From Suilimivivens sp963638365 (GTDB taxonomy: Bacteria; Bacillota; Clostridia; Lachnospirales; Lachnospiraceae), in contig CAVHRK010000045.1 of the NCBI GenBank assembly GCA_963638365.1, forward strand, positions 1 through 64,000: 64,000 bases of DNA, in the 5' to 3' direction. The position numbers were made by a program, and so were the translations under genes. The notes under the pieces are model-generated. The model was not told the DNA's origin, ran no database searches, and saw nothing but the letters and a program-made list of their open reading frames with translations. Shown here piece after piece: positions 8,137 through 16,408 of this stretch. Position 1 is the first letter of the stretch. The number at the start of each line of letters is the position of its first letter.

Positions 8137-9492
8137 ATGAGCAGGGAAAAGCAGTCACAGTATGACCGGATGACCGGGCAGCCGGTGGAAAAGCTTATTT
8201 TGGAGCTTGGTCTGCCGACAACGATCAGTATGCTGGTTACTAATCTTTATAATATGGCAGATACCTATTTTGTCGGGGCACTGGGAACCTCTGCAAGCGG
8301 GGCGACCGGAATTGTGTTCGGACTGATGGCGATTCTGCAGGCATTCGGGTTCATGTTCGGACATGGAGCCGGAAGTATTATCAGCCGCAGACTTGGAGCT
8401 AAAGAAGTGGAGGATGCCAGACGGTATTCGGCAACGAGCTTTTACGCGGCATTGATTTCCGGTATGCTGGTATTGGTTCTGGGACTGTGCTTTTTGACAC
8501 CGTTGGTGCGGCTGCTTGGAAGTACCGATACAATTCTTCCCTTTGCAAGGGAATATGCGTTTTATATTCTGCTTGCGGCACCTGCCATGGTGAGCAGCTG
8601 TGTGATGAATAATATTCTGCGGTACGAGGGACGGGCATTTTTTGCCATGATCGGTCTTACGAGCGGTGGATTTTTAAATATTTTTCTGGACGCGTTTTTC
8701 ATCCGGGTGTTGCATATGGGAATCGGAGGAGCCGGACTGGCAACGGCGATCAGCCAGTATCTTTCCTTCGGAGTCCTGCTCAGTATGTTTTTGAGGAAAA
8801 AGACGCAGACGACCTTTGCAATCCGCTATATCAGCTTTACGGCTAAGACGCTTGGCGAGATTGTGACTACAGGGCTTCCGAGTCTGGCACGTCAGGGGCT
8901 TGCCAGCATTTCCACGATGGTGCTGAATCATACGGCAGGCATTTACGGGGATGCGGCGATTGCCGCCATGAGCATTGTAAACCGGATCAGCATGTTTATT
9001 TTCAGTGTCGGTCTTGGCATCGGCCAGGGCTTCCAGCCGGTTGCGGGCTTTAATTATGGCGCCGGAAAGTTTTCGAGAGTAAGAAAAGGATTTTATTTTA
9101 CGTGGATCTTTGGAACGGTGATGCTGGGCACATTTGCACTGGTGGGCTTTTTCACGGCAGGAACGGTTGTGGCATGGTTCCGGAATGATCCGGAGGTTAT
9201 CACTATTGGAATTCCGGCGATGCGGGCACAGTGTCTGGCACTGTTTTTCGTACCGTTCAGTGTGTGTAACAATATGATGTTCCAGAGTATCGGATATAAG
9301 CTGAATGCGACCTTCCTGTCTACACTGCGGAATGGGTTATGCTTTATCCCGCTCATTTTAATCATGCAGTATGCTTTTGGAATTGCCGGAGTGCAGTATG
9401 CACAGGCAGCAGCGGATGTACTCACCGGTCTGATCTGTATTCCGTTTACGATTGGGTTCTTCCGGAAATTACCGGCAGACCGCGAAGAATGA
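8137..9492 (+). CDS. MATE family efflux transporter
   Basis: This protein of about 451 residues is a multidrug and toxic compound extrusion type exporter, expected to have 12 membrane helices and to use a sodium or proton gradient. The N-terminal repeat starts with PVEKLILELGLPTTISMLVT and the characteristic VDTYFVG-type motif appears as MADTYFVGALG. The second repeat begins near residue 240 with GLPSLARQGLASIS. I chose the ATG at 8137 because AGAGGAG lies six bases upstream; an in-frame TTG at 8101 has no such site. Substrate is unknown. Lipid-linked glycan flippases of the MOP superfamily are more distantly related, and nothing ties this copy to the polysaccharide cluster. Confidence 0.9.
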   Translation: MSREKQSQYDRMTGQPVEKLILELGLPTTISMLVTNLYNMADTYFVGALGTSASGATGIVFGLMAILQAFGFMFGHGAGSIISRRLGAKEVEDARRYSATSFYAALISGMLVLVLGLCFLTPLVRLLGSTDTILPFAREYAFYILLAAPAMVSSCVMNNILRYEGRAFFAMIGLTSGGFLNIFLDAFFIRVLHMGIGGAGLATAISQYLSFGVLLSMFLRKKTQTTFAIRYISFTAKTLGEIVTTGLPSLARQGLASISTMVLNHTAGIYGDAAIAAMSIVNRISMFIFSVGLGIGQGFQPVAGFNYGAGKFSRVRKGFYFTWIFGTVMLGTFALVGFFTAGTVVAWFRNDPEVITIGIPAMRAQCLALFFVPFSVCNNMMFQSIGYKLNATFLSTLRNGLCFIPLILIMQYAFGIAGVQYAQAAADVLTGLICIPFTIGFFRKLPADREE

Positions 9493-9531
9493 AAGATAAA
9501 AATGTCTAAAGGATGCGAAAGGAGAGAAAAG

Positions 9532-11007
9532 GTGAAAAAATCAATCTTTTCAAGGAACACATTAAAAAGGGGAATCAGTGCATTGCTTGCAGTATGTACG
9601 GCAGCAGTATTGTTTTTATCCCCATCCATGGGAACAGAAGCACAGGCAGCAGGGAAAGGCGGCGTATCGTCGCAGGCCTGCCAGTTGATTGACCGCAAGA
9701 CGATTGAGTATCTGGCTGCTTTCAGTACCCTGCCATCTTCCGATGATGGAATGTTCTATCTGTATCAGTTAAAAACTTATGAGTATGCAATTCCGGATGA
9801 GGCAGCTCCTGTTGCATCCTGTGAGCAGTCATTGAATACGGTGATACATTTTCCGCTGGATTCCACCGCATCGAATGGCAGACTGTATGCGAAGTTTGCC
9901 CTGGTGGTATTACAGGGCGGTAAAAAGGTAATGATCGGTAATCCGCAGTACATCAGCAATCCGGAAATGATGGCGACATCCTCCCATCGTGTGCAGCGGC
10001 CCGCAAAGTCCACGCAGGGTATTGAAACGACCAACATTATCATCAACGGAAGCGGAACCGGTGATGTTCCGGTGACTCATGTGAATCGTACCGCACAGAT
10101 TCTGGTTGGGGCAGGAACGGTTGTAACGCATCCGAAAGCGAGTGATGAAGTGAAGGATCCGCATCCGTGGGATCATACTTACTATATGCTGAATGCGGCC
10201 AATGATGAAGGAATTGAAGGATTGGTGAAGGACCTGCAGAATTATGCAGCCAATTCCAGAGCGCAGGATTTTATCATCGGCAACGAAGTGAATGAAAGAA
10301 AATGGAACTACATGAACTGGACTGACTGGGATACGTTTGTCAGAGAGTATACACAGGCATTCCGGGTATGCTATACGGCGATCAAGAGTGTGAACGCACA
10401 GGCCAATGTCTATGTGAGCCTTGACCAGTGCTGGGACAGGAACCGTCCGACCAGCCATCCGGAATATTATTCTTATATTGATGTAAAGGATTTTCTGATT
10501 AAGTTTAACAGTAACATCAGCAGCACCGGAAATATTGACTGGTGTCTTGCTATTCATCCTTATACCGTTCCGCTTACCTATGCAAAGTTCTGGGATATGT
10601 CCGGCGTAACGGTGGAGACACCGGAATACTGCCGTTCCCAGGTGTCTAATAATCATATGGTAACCTTCCAGAATGTGACGGTTATTACCGACTTTATGAG
10701 TAAGCCGGAATATGCGAACCGTTCCGGACAGGTGCGTGACATCATTGTAAACGAATTCGGTGTGAGTGCAACGCAGGGTGAGGACGTACAGGTTGCCGCT
10801 TTGTGTGCAGCTTTCTATTCCTTTGAAAAGAATCCGTATATCACCCAGGTTATTTATCTGGATAATTTAGGGGATGGTGTGGACTCACGTCTGTCTGAGC
10901 GTGGATGGGCAGCCTTTAACAGCTTTGGCACAGAGGAAGAGGCCGCTTATATGGACTGGGCAAAGCAGTATATCGGCATCAGCGACTGGTCGAAGGTCAT
11001 CCGGTAA
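9532..11007 (+). CDS. Secreted DUF5722 glycosidase-like protein
   Basis: This protein of about 491 residues has a signal peptide (ALLAVCTAAVLFLSP, cleavage likely after AQA near residue 40) and would be exported. The rest matches the DUF5722 group, which looks like a TIM-barrel glycoside hydrolase. The phrase IIGNEVNERKWNY (near residue 250) resembles the Asn-Glu catalytic acid strand of clan A glycosidases, and VNEFGVSA (near residue 408) fits the nucleophile strand. I chose the GTG at 9532 because GAAAGGAGAG lies just upstream and it gives a clean MKKS signal start; the ATG at 9502 lacks a site. It is followed by a small gene and GH26, suggesting joint action on a glycan. No activity is established. 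Confidence 0.75.
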   Translation: MKKSIFSRNTLKRGISALLAVCTAAVLFLSPSMGTEAQAAGKGGVSSQACQLIDRKTIEYLAAFSTLPSSDDGMFYLYQLKTYEYAIPDEAAPVASCEQSLNTVIHFPLDSTASNGRLYAKFALVVLQGGKKVMIGNPQYISNPEMMATSSHRVQRPAKSTQGIETTNIIINGSGTGDVPVTHVNRTAQILVGAGTVVTHPKASDEVKDPHPWDHTYYMLNAANDEGIEGLVKDLQNYAANSRAQDFIIGNEVNERKWNYMNWTDWDTFVREYTQAFRVCYTAIKSVNAQANVYVSLDQCWDRNRPTSHPEYYSYIDVKDFLIKFNSNISSTGNIDWCLAIHPYTVPLTYAKFWDMSGVTVETPEYCRSQVSNNHMVTFQNVTVITDFMSKPEYANRSGQVRDIIVNEFGVSATQGEDVQVAALCAAFYSFEKNPYITQVIYLDNLGDGVDSRLSERGWAAFNSFGTEEEAAYMDWAKQYIGISDWSKVIR

Positions 11008-11052
11008 GAGTTATAAAGAAGAGAAAATCAGACAGCATCAGGAGGAACAGCT

Positions 11053-11283
11053 ATGAATCCCGCAGCAATGTTTAAGATCATGCAGGCGAAAAATACATTT
11101 ACGAAGAACCATCCGAAGTTTGAGGCGTTTCTTAAAAATGTGATGGCAAACAAAATTGTTGAGGGCACGGTGATTGAAGTATCGATCCAGCGTCCCGGTG
11201 AAGAAGCAGTTACAACGAACATCAGAGTGCAGCAGTCAGACCTTGATCTGGTGCAGAGCCTTAAGGAGTTAGGACAACCATGA
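11053..11283 (+). CDS. Small conserved-looking protein of unknown function
   Basis: This 76-residue soluble protein starts NPAAMFKIMQAKNTF and has a basic N-terminal half (KNHPKFEAFLKNVM) and a beta-rich C-terminal half. It is a real gene by context: AGGAGGAACAG precedes the ATG and its stop overlaps the GH26 start (ATGA). No motif suggests a function. Translational coupling with a mannanase-like enzyme is the only clue. It carries no signal peptide. Confidence 0.7.
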   Translation: MNPAAMFKIMQAKNTFTKNHPKFEAFLKNVMANKIVEGTVIEVSIQRPGEEAVTTNIRVQQSDLDLVQSLKELGQP

Positions 11284-12248
11284 GAACGATACCCTGTAAT
11301 CCCAATGCCCAGCCGGAAGTAAAGGAAGTGCTGGAGTATTTGTCACAAATTGAAGGAAAAGGAATTCTGACCGGCCAGCACACCCAGACGATGGAACAAC
11401 CGGAGATCTGGAGAATCCGGAAGATTACTGGAAAGCTTCCGGCAATCTGTGGCTTTGAGCTGCTGTCATATTCCCCGAATATCCGCAGGGAAACCGCAGA
11501 TGAAGAATGCTTAAAGGAAGTGGACGAGAACACCGGTACACTGGAAAAGGCATGGGAATGGGCAGAGCGTGGCGGACTGCTGACCTTTACCTGGCACTGG
11601 TTTTCCCCGATGGGAGGAAGAGATAAGTCCTTTTATGCAGAAAAGACGGACTACGATGCGGCGCAAGCTGTGATCGAAGGGACACCGGAGCACGAAGCAC
11701 TGTGCCATGACCTCGATCATATGGCAGGTATTTTGCAGCCATTCTGTGACCGTCATATCCCGATTCTGTGGCGTCCTTTCCATGAATCGGAAGGTGAATG
11801 GTTCTGGTGGGGAGCAAAGGGGCCGGCAGTGGCGGCGGAACTGTTCCGCTTCATGTTCCGTTATTACACCCGGCATCATCATCTGGATAACCTGATCTGG
11901 GTGTGGAATTCCCCACTTCCGGAAGGCTATGTCGGGGATGAATACTGCGATATTATTTCCAGGGATCTTTATACGGAACCGCATGTGCACGGGGCCTATG
12001 AGGAGCAGTATGAGGAGCTTTTGAAGGTAACGAAGCAGGACAAGGGCGCAGCTCTCGGAGAAATCGGTATTCTGCCGGATCCGGAGGTCCTTATGGAGAA
12101 AAAGGTTCCGTGGCTGTGGTACATGACCTGGAGCTTTGATTTTGCTCTGAATGAGAAATTTAATTCCGATACAGCACTTAGGAAATTATATGAAAGCAGT
12201 TATGCGATTGACCTTGAAGAATATAAAAGTAGGACTTATTTAGGATGA
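11280..12248 (+). CDS. Glycoside hydrolase family 26, probable beta-mannanase
   Basis: This 322-residue enzyme belongs to GH26, whose members mostly cut beta-1,4-mannan. The acid/base glutamate is in WRPFHESEGEWFWWG (near residue 170) and the likely nucleophile in LGEIGILPDP (near residue 261); TWHWFSPMGG is another family strand. There is no signal peptide, so it should act in the cytoplasm on imported oligosaccharides, unlike typical secreted mannanases. The start overlaps the preceding small gene by four bases. The exact linkage (mannan or mixed glucan) is not decided by sequence. Confidence 0.88.
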   Translation: MRTIPCNPNAQPEVKEVLEYLSQIEGKGILTGQHTQTMEQPEIWRIRKITGKLPAICGFELLSYSPNIRRETADEECLKEVDENTGTLEKAWEWAERGGLLTFTWHWFSPMGGRDKSFYAEKTDYDAAQAVIEGTPEHEALCHDLDHMAGILQPFCDRHIPILWRPFHESEGEWFWWGAKGPAVAAELFRFMFRYYTRHHHLDNLIWVWNSPLPEGYVGDEYCDIISRDLYTEPHVHGAYEEQYEELLKVTKQDKGAALGEIGILPDPEVLMEKKVPWLWYMTWSFDFALNEKFNSDTALRKLYESSYAIDLEEYKSRTYLG

Positions 12249-12272
12249 GAAAGGTTTTAAGGAGTGTAGGAC

Positions 12273-12791
12273 ATGAAAAAGAAGCAGACTCTGATTGGAA
12301 TTCTGGTTATGATCATTGCAATCGGACTGGACCAGTTGACGAAACAGTGGGCGGTAGCAGCATTGAAGGGAAAGGAAAGCTTTGTATTGATTAAAGGGGT
12401 GCTGGAATTTTCCTACCTTGAAAATACGGGGGCAGCATTCGGATCCTTCCGTGGACTGCAGATTCCGTTGATTCTCGTAACGCTTGTGATTATTGCATTT
12501 GTGGTTTATAAGCTGGTTACCCTGCCGGATAATCCGCGATTCAACCCGATCCGGATCTGTGGCGTCTTTCTGATCAGCGGGGCAGTCGGAAATCTGATTG
12601 ACCGTGTGGTGAACCGGTATGTAGTGGACTTTATCTATTTTGTTCCGATTGATTTTCCAAAGTTTAATGTGGCAGACTGTTATGTGACGGTTACGGTATT
12701 CGTACTGATTTTCTTGTTCCTGTTTTATTACAAATCCGAAGAGACAGACGTGATTATCTCTCTTAAGACAAAGAAAGAGAACAATAATTAG
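12273..12791 (+). CDS. lspA: Signal peptidase II (lipoprotein signal peptidase)
   Basis: This 172-residue membrane aspartyl protease removes the signal peptide from prolipoproteins after lipid attachment to the lipobox cysteine. The family motifs are all present: DQLTKQW, ENTGAAFG, GNLIDRV (first catalytic Asp) and FNVADCYV (second catalytic Asp). Four membrane helices are expected. AAGGAG precedes the ATG. It sits between GH26 and GH43 with short gaps, so it is probably transcribed with them although it is a housekeeping function; several lipoproteins in this window would be its substrates. Confidence 0.95.
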   Translation: MKKKQTLIGILVMIIAIGLDQLTKQWAVAALKGKESFVLIKGVLEFSYLENTGAAFGSFRGLQIPLILVTLVIIAFVVYKLVTLPDNPRFNPIRICGVFLISGAVGNLIDRVVNRYVVDFIYFVPIDFPKFNVADCYVTVTVFVLIFLFLFYYKSEETDVIISLKTKKENNN

Positions 12792-12811
12792 GCTGCAAGG
12801 AGGACGGACTT

Positions 12812-14137
12812 ATGGCAAATCCTATTTTACCGTTCTGGGAGTATATTCCGGATGGCGAACCGAGAGTGTTTGGAGACCGGGTGTATCTGTACGGCTCCCA
12901 TGACCGTGTGGGCTGTGGATATTTCTGTGATTATAAGCTGAAGGTGTGGTCGGCTCCGGTCAATGACCTGAACCACTGGCAGTGTCACGGAACGAGCTTT
13001 CAGACCAGGAATACGGCGAATCATGCTTCGAATACACCGTGGACAGATCACGAATTGTATGCGCCGGACTGTGTCGAGAAGGATGGCAGGTATTATTTAT
13101 ATATGTATATTTTCGGTGCCAAAGGATGCGTTGGCGTAAGCGATCATCCCGAGGGACCGTTCGAACTGCTGTCTAAGTATGAGTACCGCCCCGGAAATGA
13201 AGGGGACGAGGGAATCTTTAATGATGTCGGCGTCCTTGTGGATGATGATGGCAGGGTATATTGCTATTATGGCTTTGAGCATTCGCATATGAATGAGATT
13301 AATCCGGAGAACATGTATGAGATTCTTGACGGAAGCCTTAAGGAGCCGGTCATTGACGACCGGGAATGCATTCCGGAGGAGATCCGGTTTTATGAAGCCA
13401 GCTCTCCACGGAAAATCAATGGACTTTACTATCTGATTTATTCTCCGAGAAAAGGAAGCAGGCTGGCTTATGCCACTTCAGAGAGCCCGACAGGACCTTT
13501 TACCTACCGGGGCTATATTATTGATAATGGTGTGGACTATCCGGCAGGCAACAATCATGGTTCGGTCTGCAACATCAATGGACAGTGGTATGTCTTTTAT
13601 CACCGGATGACGAACCATTCCATCATGTCGAGACGTGCCTGTGTGGAAAAAATTGAAATTCTGCCGGACGGGACGATTCCACCGGTCGAGATGACATCCC
13701 TTGGTTTTGAGGATGCCCTGAATCCGTATGAGCTGATTCCGGCCGAGATTGCCTGTGTGTTAAAGGGAGAGGGCTACATTATTGAAAAGGATGCCTTTAC
13801 CCGGGTAATTACGAATATTAAGGCAGATAATGTCATTGGATATAAATATTTTGACTTTGGACAGGATTATGGCACGAAGACCATGATTCTTGCCTTACAG
13901 ATTAAGGGGACGGGCAGCAATTCTGTTGTGCATGTCCATATCGATGCCGAAGACGGACCGGAGATCGGATCCGGGGAGATCGGACTTTCGGATGGCGTTT
14001 ATAAGATCCGCTGCGAGGCAGTAACCGGACGGCATGCCCTGTATCTTGTTACCGAACTTCCGGTTGAAGGATGGACGAGAGCCTTTTTTGAAGAAAAAAC
14101 CTTGTTTGAACTGCAGGCCTTTACGTTTTTTAAATAA
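12812..14137 (+). CDS. Glycoside hydrolase family 43 with C-terminal CBM6-like domain
   Basis: This 441-residue protein has a five-bladed propeller of GH43 type, a family of xylosidases, arabinofuranosidases and related enzymes. PRVFGDRVYLYGSHD near the start and YAPDCVEKDGRYYLYMY carry family strands, and FYEASSPRKINGLYYLIYS (Glu near residue 195) matches the general-acid strand. The last 130 residues have a beta-sandwich look consistent with a CBM6-like module. No signal peptide is present, so action on imported oligosaccharides in the cytoplasm is likely. AAGGAGGACG precedes the ATG. Specificity is not assignable. Confidence 0.88.
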   Translation: MANPILPFWEYIPDGEPRVFGDRVYLYGSHDRVGCGYFCDYKLKVWSAPVNDLNHWQCHGTSFQTRNTANHASNTPWTDHELYAPDCVEKDGRYYLYMYIFGAKGCVGVSDHPEGPFELLSKYEYRPGNEGDEGIFNDVGVLVDDDGRVYCYYGFEHSHMNEINPENMYEILDGSLKEPVIDDRECIPEEIRFYEASSPRKINGLYYLIYSPRKGSRLAYATSESPTGPFTYRGYIIDNGVDYPAGNNHGSVCNINGQWYVFYHRMTNHSIMSRRACVEKIEILPDGTIPPVEMTSLGFEDALNPYELIPAEIACVLKGEGYIIEKDAFTRVITNIKADNVIGYKYFDFGQDYGTKTMILALQIKGTGSNSVVHVHIDAEDGPEIGSGEIGLSDGVYKIRCEAVTGRHALYLVTELPVEGWTRAFFEEKTLFELQAFTFFK

Positions 14138-14183
14138 CAACAGCAGAGTCGGGCAATACTAGATACTGGATATGAATATCCGG

Positions 14184-14219
14184 CAGCCGGCTAAGTAACA
14201 CAGGAAAGACAGCCGGCTG
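14184..14219. repeat. Paired AGCCGGCT palindromes
   Basis: CAGCCGGCT occurs at 14184-14192 and CAGCCGGCTG at 14210-14219. The two can pair with each other as a hairpin or each fold on itself. It lies in the 113-base gap before the lactate dehydrogenase gene and has no T run. Confidence 0.35.
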
Positions 14220-14250
14220 ATCTGTAGAAGCAGGAAAGAAGGAATGTGGC

Positions 14251-15225
14251 ATGAAGATTGCAATGTATGATACCAAACCGTATGACAAGGAATGGTTTGA
14301 AAAGAAGAAACCGGAAGGGTATGAAATTATTTATTTTGAGACGAAGCTGCGCTATGAAACCGCGGTACTGGCGGAAGGCTGTGAAGTGGTGTGTGCATTT
14401 GTGAATGATGTGATTGACGCGCCCACCATTGACCGGCTTTGCAGGCATGGAGTGAAGCTGATTGCATTACGCTGTGCCGGCTTTAACAATGTGGACCGCA
14501 AGGCAGCTGCAGGAAAGATACAGGTTGTGCGTGTGCCGGCGTATTCGCCATATGCCGTTGCCGAGCATGCGATGGGAATGCTGCTTTGTCTGAACCGGAA
14601 GCTTCACAAGGCTTATAACCGGACAAGAGAAGGCAACTTCACACTGAATAGACTGACTGGCTTTGATCTTCATGGAAAGACTGTCGGCGTCATCGGAACC
14701 GGTAAGATCGGTAAGACCTTTATCAACATCTGTCAGGGCTTTGGCATGAAGGTACTGGCTTACGATCCCTATCCGGATACATCACTTCCTGTAACCTATG
14801 TGGAAAAGGAAGAGCTGTTCCGGAACAGTGACATCATTTCCCTGCATTGTCCATTGACCTCGCAGACCCATCATATTATTAATGAAGAAAGCATTCAGAT
14901 GATGAAGGACGGCGTGATGCTGATTAATACATCGAGAGGGGCATTGGTGAAGAAAGAGGCGTTGCTTGGTGGATTAAAGGAAAAGAAGATCGGGGCAGCA
15001 GGTCTTGATGTATACGAGGAGGAGGCCGAGTACTTCTATGAGGACTGCTCGAATGAGATCATCGAGGATGATGTTCTGGCACTGCTGGTTTCCATGCCGA
15101 ATGTGCTGTTGACTTCCCATCAGGCATTCCTTACAAATGAGGCCTTACAGAATATTGCAGAGACTACCTTCGAAAACATCGCAGCTTACGAACGTGGTGA
15201 GGAACTGGTGAATAAGGTAGAATAG
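14251..15225 (+). CDS. ldhA: D-lactate dehydrogenase (D-2-hydroxyacid dehydrogenase)
   Basis: This 324-residue NADH enzyme would reduce pyruvate to D-lactate in fermentation. It follows the E. coli LdhA pattern closely: LRCAGFNNVD, VPAYSPYAVAEHA, the NAD motif GVIGTGKIGK, NTSRGALV (substrate-binding Arg region), DVYEEEAEYFYED and LTSHQAFLT (catalytic His). Length is normal. GGAATGTGGC lies before the ATG. Other members of this superfamily act on other 2-hydroxyacids, but the EEE-EYF-ED segment favours lactate. It closes the group of sugar-breakdown genes. Confidence 0.88.
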   Translation: MKIAMYDTKPYDKEWFEKKKPEGYEIIYFETKLRYETAVLAEGCEVVCAFVNDVIDAPTIDRLCRHGVKLIALRCAGFNNVDRKAAAGKIQVVRVPAYSPYAVAEHAMGMLLCLNRKLHKAYNRTREGNFTLNRLTGFDLHGKTVGVIGTGKIGKTFINICQGFGMKVLAYDPYPDTSLPVTYVEKEELFRNSDIISLHCPLTSQTHHIINEESIQMMKDGVMLINTSRGALVKKEALLGGLKEKKIGAAGLDVYEEEAEYFYEDCSNEIIEDDVLALLVSMPNVLLTSHQAFLTNEALQNIAETTFENIAAYERGEELVNKVE

Positions 15226-15268
15226 ATTTATTCTCACGGAAGAAGTGTTAAATAGAATGTAATGATGC

Positions 15269-15317
15269 ACACAGCAGCAGGTCAGTCCGGTGTTTCGCGG
15301 CTGACCTGTTCCTGTGT
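15269..15317 (+). terminator. Strong stem-loop after lactate dehydrogenase gene
   Basis: ACACAG and CAGGTCAG on the left pair with CTGACCTG and CTGTGT on the right around a 15-base loop. No U tract follows (GTAGG comes next), so it is either a weak terminator or a stabilising 3' hairpin. Confidence 0.4.
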
Positions 15318-15345
15318 TGTAGGAAAGAGAAAAATGTGGTACACT
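15317..15345 (+). promoter_or_regulatory. Possible promoter of polysaccharide cluster
   Basis: TTGTAG and TACACT are 17 bases apart, with TG one base before the -10 (extended -10). The hexamers match poorly, so this is tentative. A start near 15352 would leave a 95-base leader. Confidence 0.3.
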
Positions 15346-15445
15346 GTAACCATATGAGTAAAAGAAAAGCTATGGAGCAAAGGTTCTGTGAATGTGCTCT
15401 GAATAATTACTGTAATACTCTTACAGAAATAACTGAGGATAGACC

Positions 15446-16375
15446 ATGAAATTATTGAGTGCGATTGTCCCATGCTACAATGAAGAAGAAAATGTGCGGG
15501 ACTTTTACGACGAGTTTATAAAGAATCAGCCCTTTTTCAAAGAAAAGGATCTGGATTTTGAACTGATTTATGTAGATGACGGTTCGAGAGACCGTACGGT
15601 TGCAGAGGTAAAGAAGCTGATTGAAGAAGACAACCGGGTGCATCTCCTGTCCTTTTCCCGTAATTTCGGAAAGGAAGCGGCAATTTATGCGGGTCTTGAG
15701 AAGTGCCGTGGCGATTATGCCGTATTCCTGGATGCCGATCTGCAGGATCCTCCATCATTGTTGCCTGAGATGTTTACCTATATCGAGCAGGGATATGATT
15801 CGGTTGCAACGAGAAGAGTTACCAGAAAGGGCGAGCCGAAAATCCGGTCGTTCTTTGCCAGATGCTTTTATAAGCTGATGCACAAAATTTCAAAGACGGA
15901 AATTGTGGATGGTGCCAGAGACTACCGTTTGATGACCAGACAGGTAGTGGACGCCATTCTTTCCATGCCCGAATATAATCGTTTTACGAAGGGAATTTAT
16001 GGCTGGGTTGGCTATGAGACCAAGTGGCTGGAATATGAGAACATCGAACGTAAGAAGGGTGAAACCAAGTGGTCCTTTTGGAAACTGTTCGTGTATTCCG
16101 TTGAAGGAATTACTTCGTTTTCGACGGCTCCTCTGGCACTGGCAGCCCTGATGGGAGTTCTGTTCTGTATTCTGGCATTTGTATTCCTTATTTTTATCTG
16201 GGTAAGGGCCATGATTTTCGGGGACAGGACAGCCGGATGGCCGTCGCTTGTGTGCATTATCCTGCTGATCAGCGGCGTGCAGTTCTTCTGTATGGGCATT
16301 CTTGGACAGTATCTTGCCAAGACTTATCTGGAAGTAAAACGCAGACCGATTTATCTGATTAAGGAAGATATATAG
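15446..16375 (+). CDS. Family 2 glycosyltransferase, GtrB/DPM1 type
   Basis: This 309-residue protein has an N-terminal GT2 domain (SAIVPCYNEEENV, VDDGSRDRT, the DXD site LDADLQDPP) and two C-terminal membrane helices (near residues 230-265 and 265-290). This arrangement is that of enzymes that move glucose or a similar sugar from UDP-sugar to undecaprenyl phosphate, making a lipid-linked donor for extracytoplasmic glycosyltransferases. That fits the GT39-like membrane enzymes found in this window, which use such donors. It is the first gene of the polysaccharide cluster; the start has TGAGGATAGACC upstream. Confidence 0.88.
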   Translation: MKLLSAIVPCYNEEENVRDFYDEFIKNQPFFKEKDLDFELIYVDDGSRDRTVAEVKKLIEEDNRVHLLSFSRNFGKEAAIYAGLEKCRGDYAVFLDADLQDPPSLLPEMFTYIEQGYDSVATRRVTRKGEPKIRSFFARCFYKLMHKISKTEIVDGARDYRLMTRQVVDAILSMPEYNRFTKGIYGWVGYETKWLEYENIERKKGETKWSFWKLFVYSVEGITSFSTAPLALAALMGVLFCILAFVFLIFIWVRAMIFGDRTAGWPSLVCIILLISGVQFFCMGILGQYLAKTYLEVKRRPIYLIKEDI

Positions 16376-16408
16376 TTACGAAAAGAATAGAAGTGAGTGA
16401 GGTGCGAC

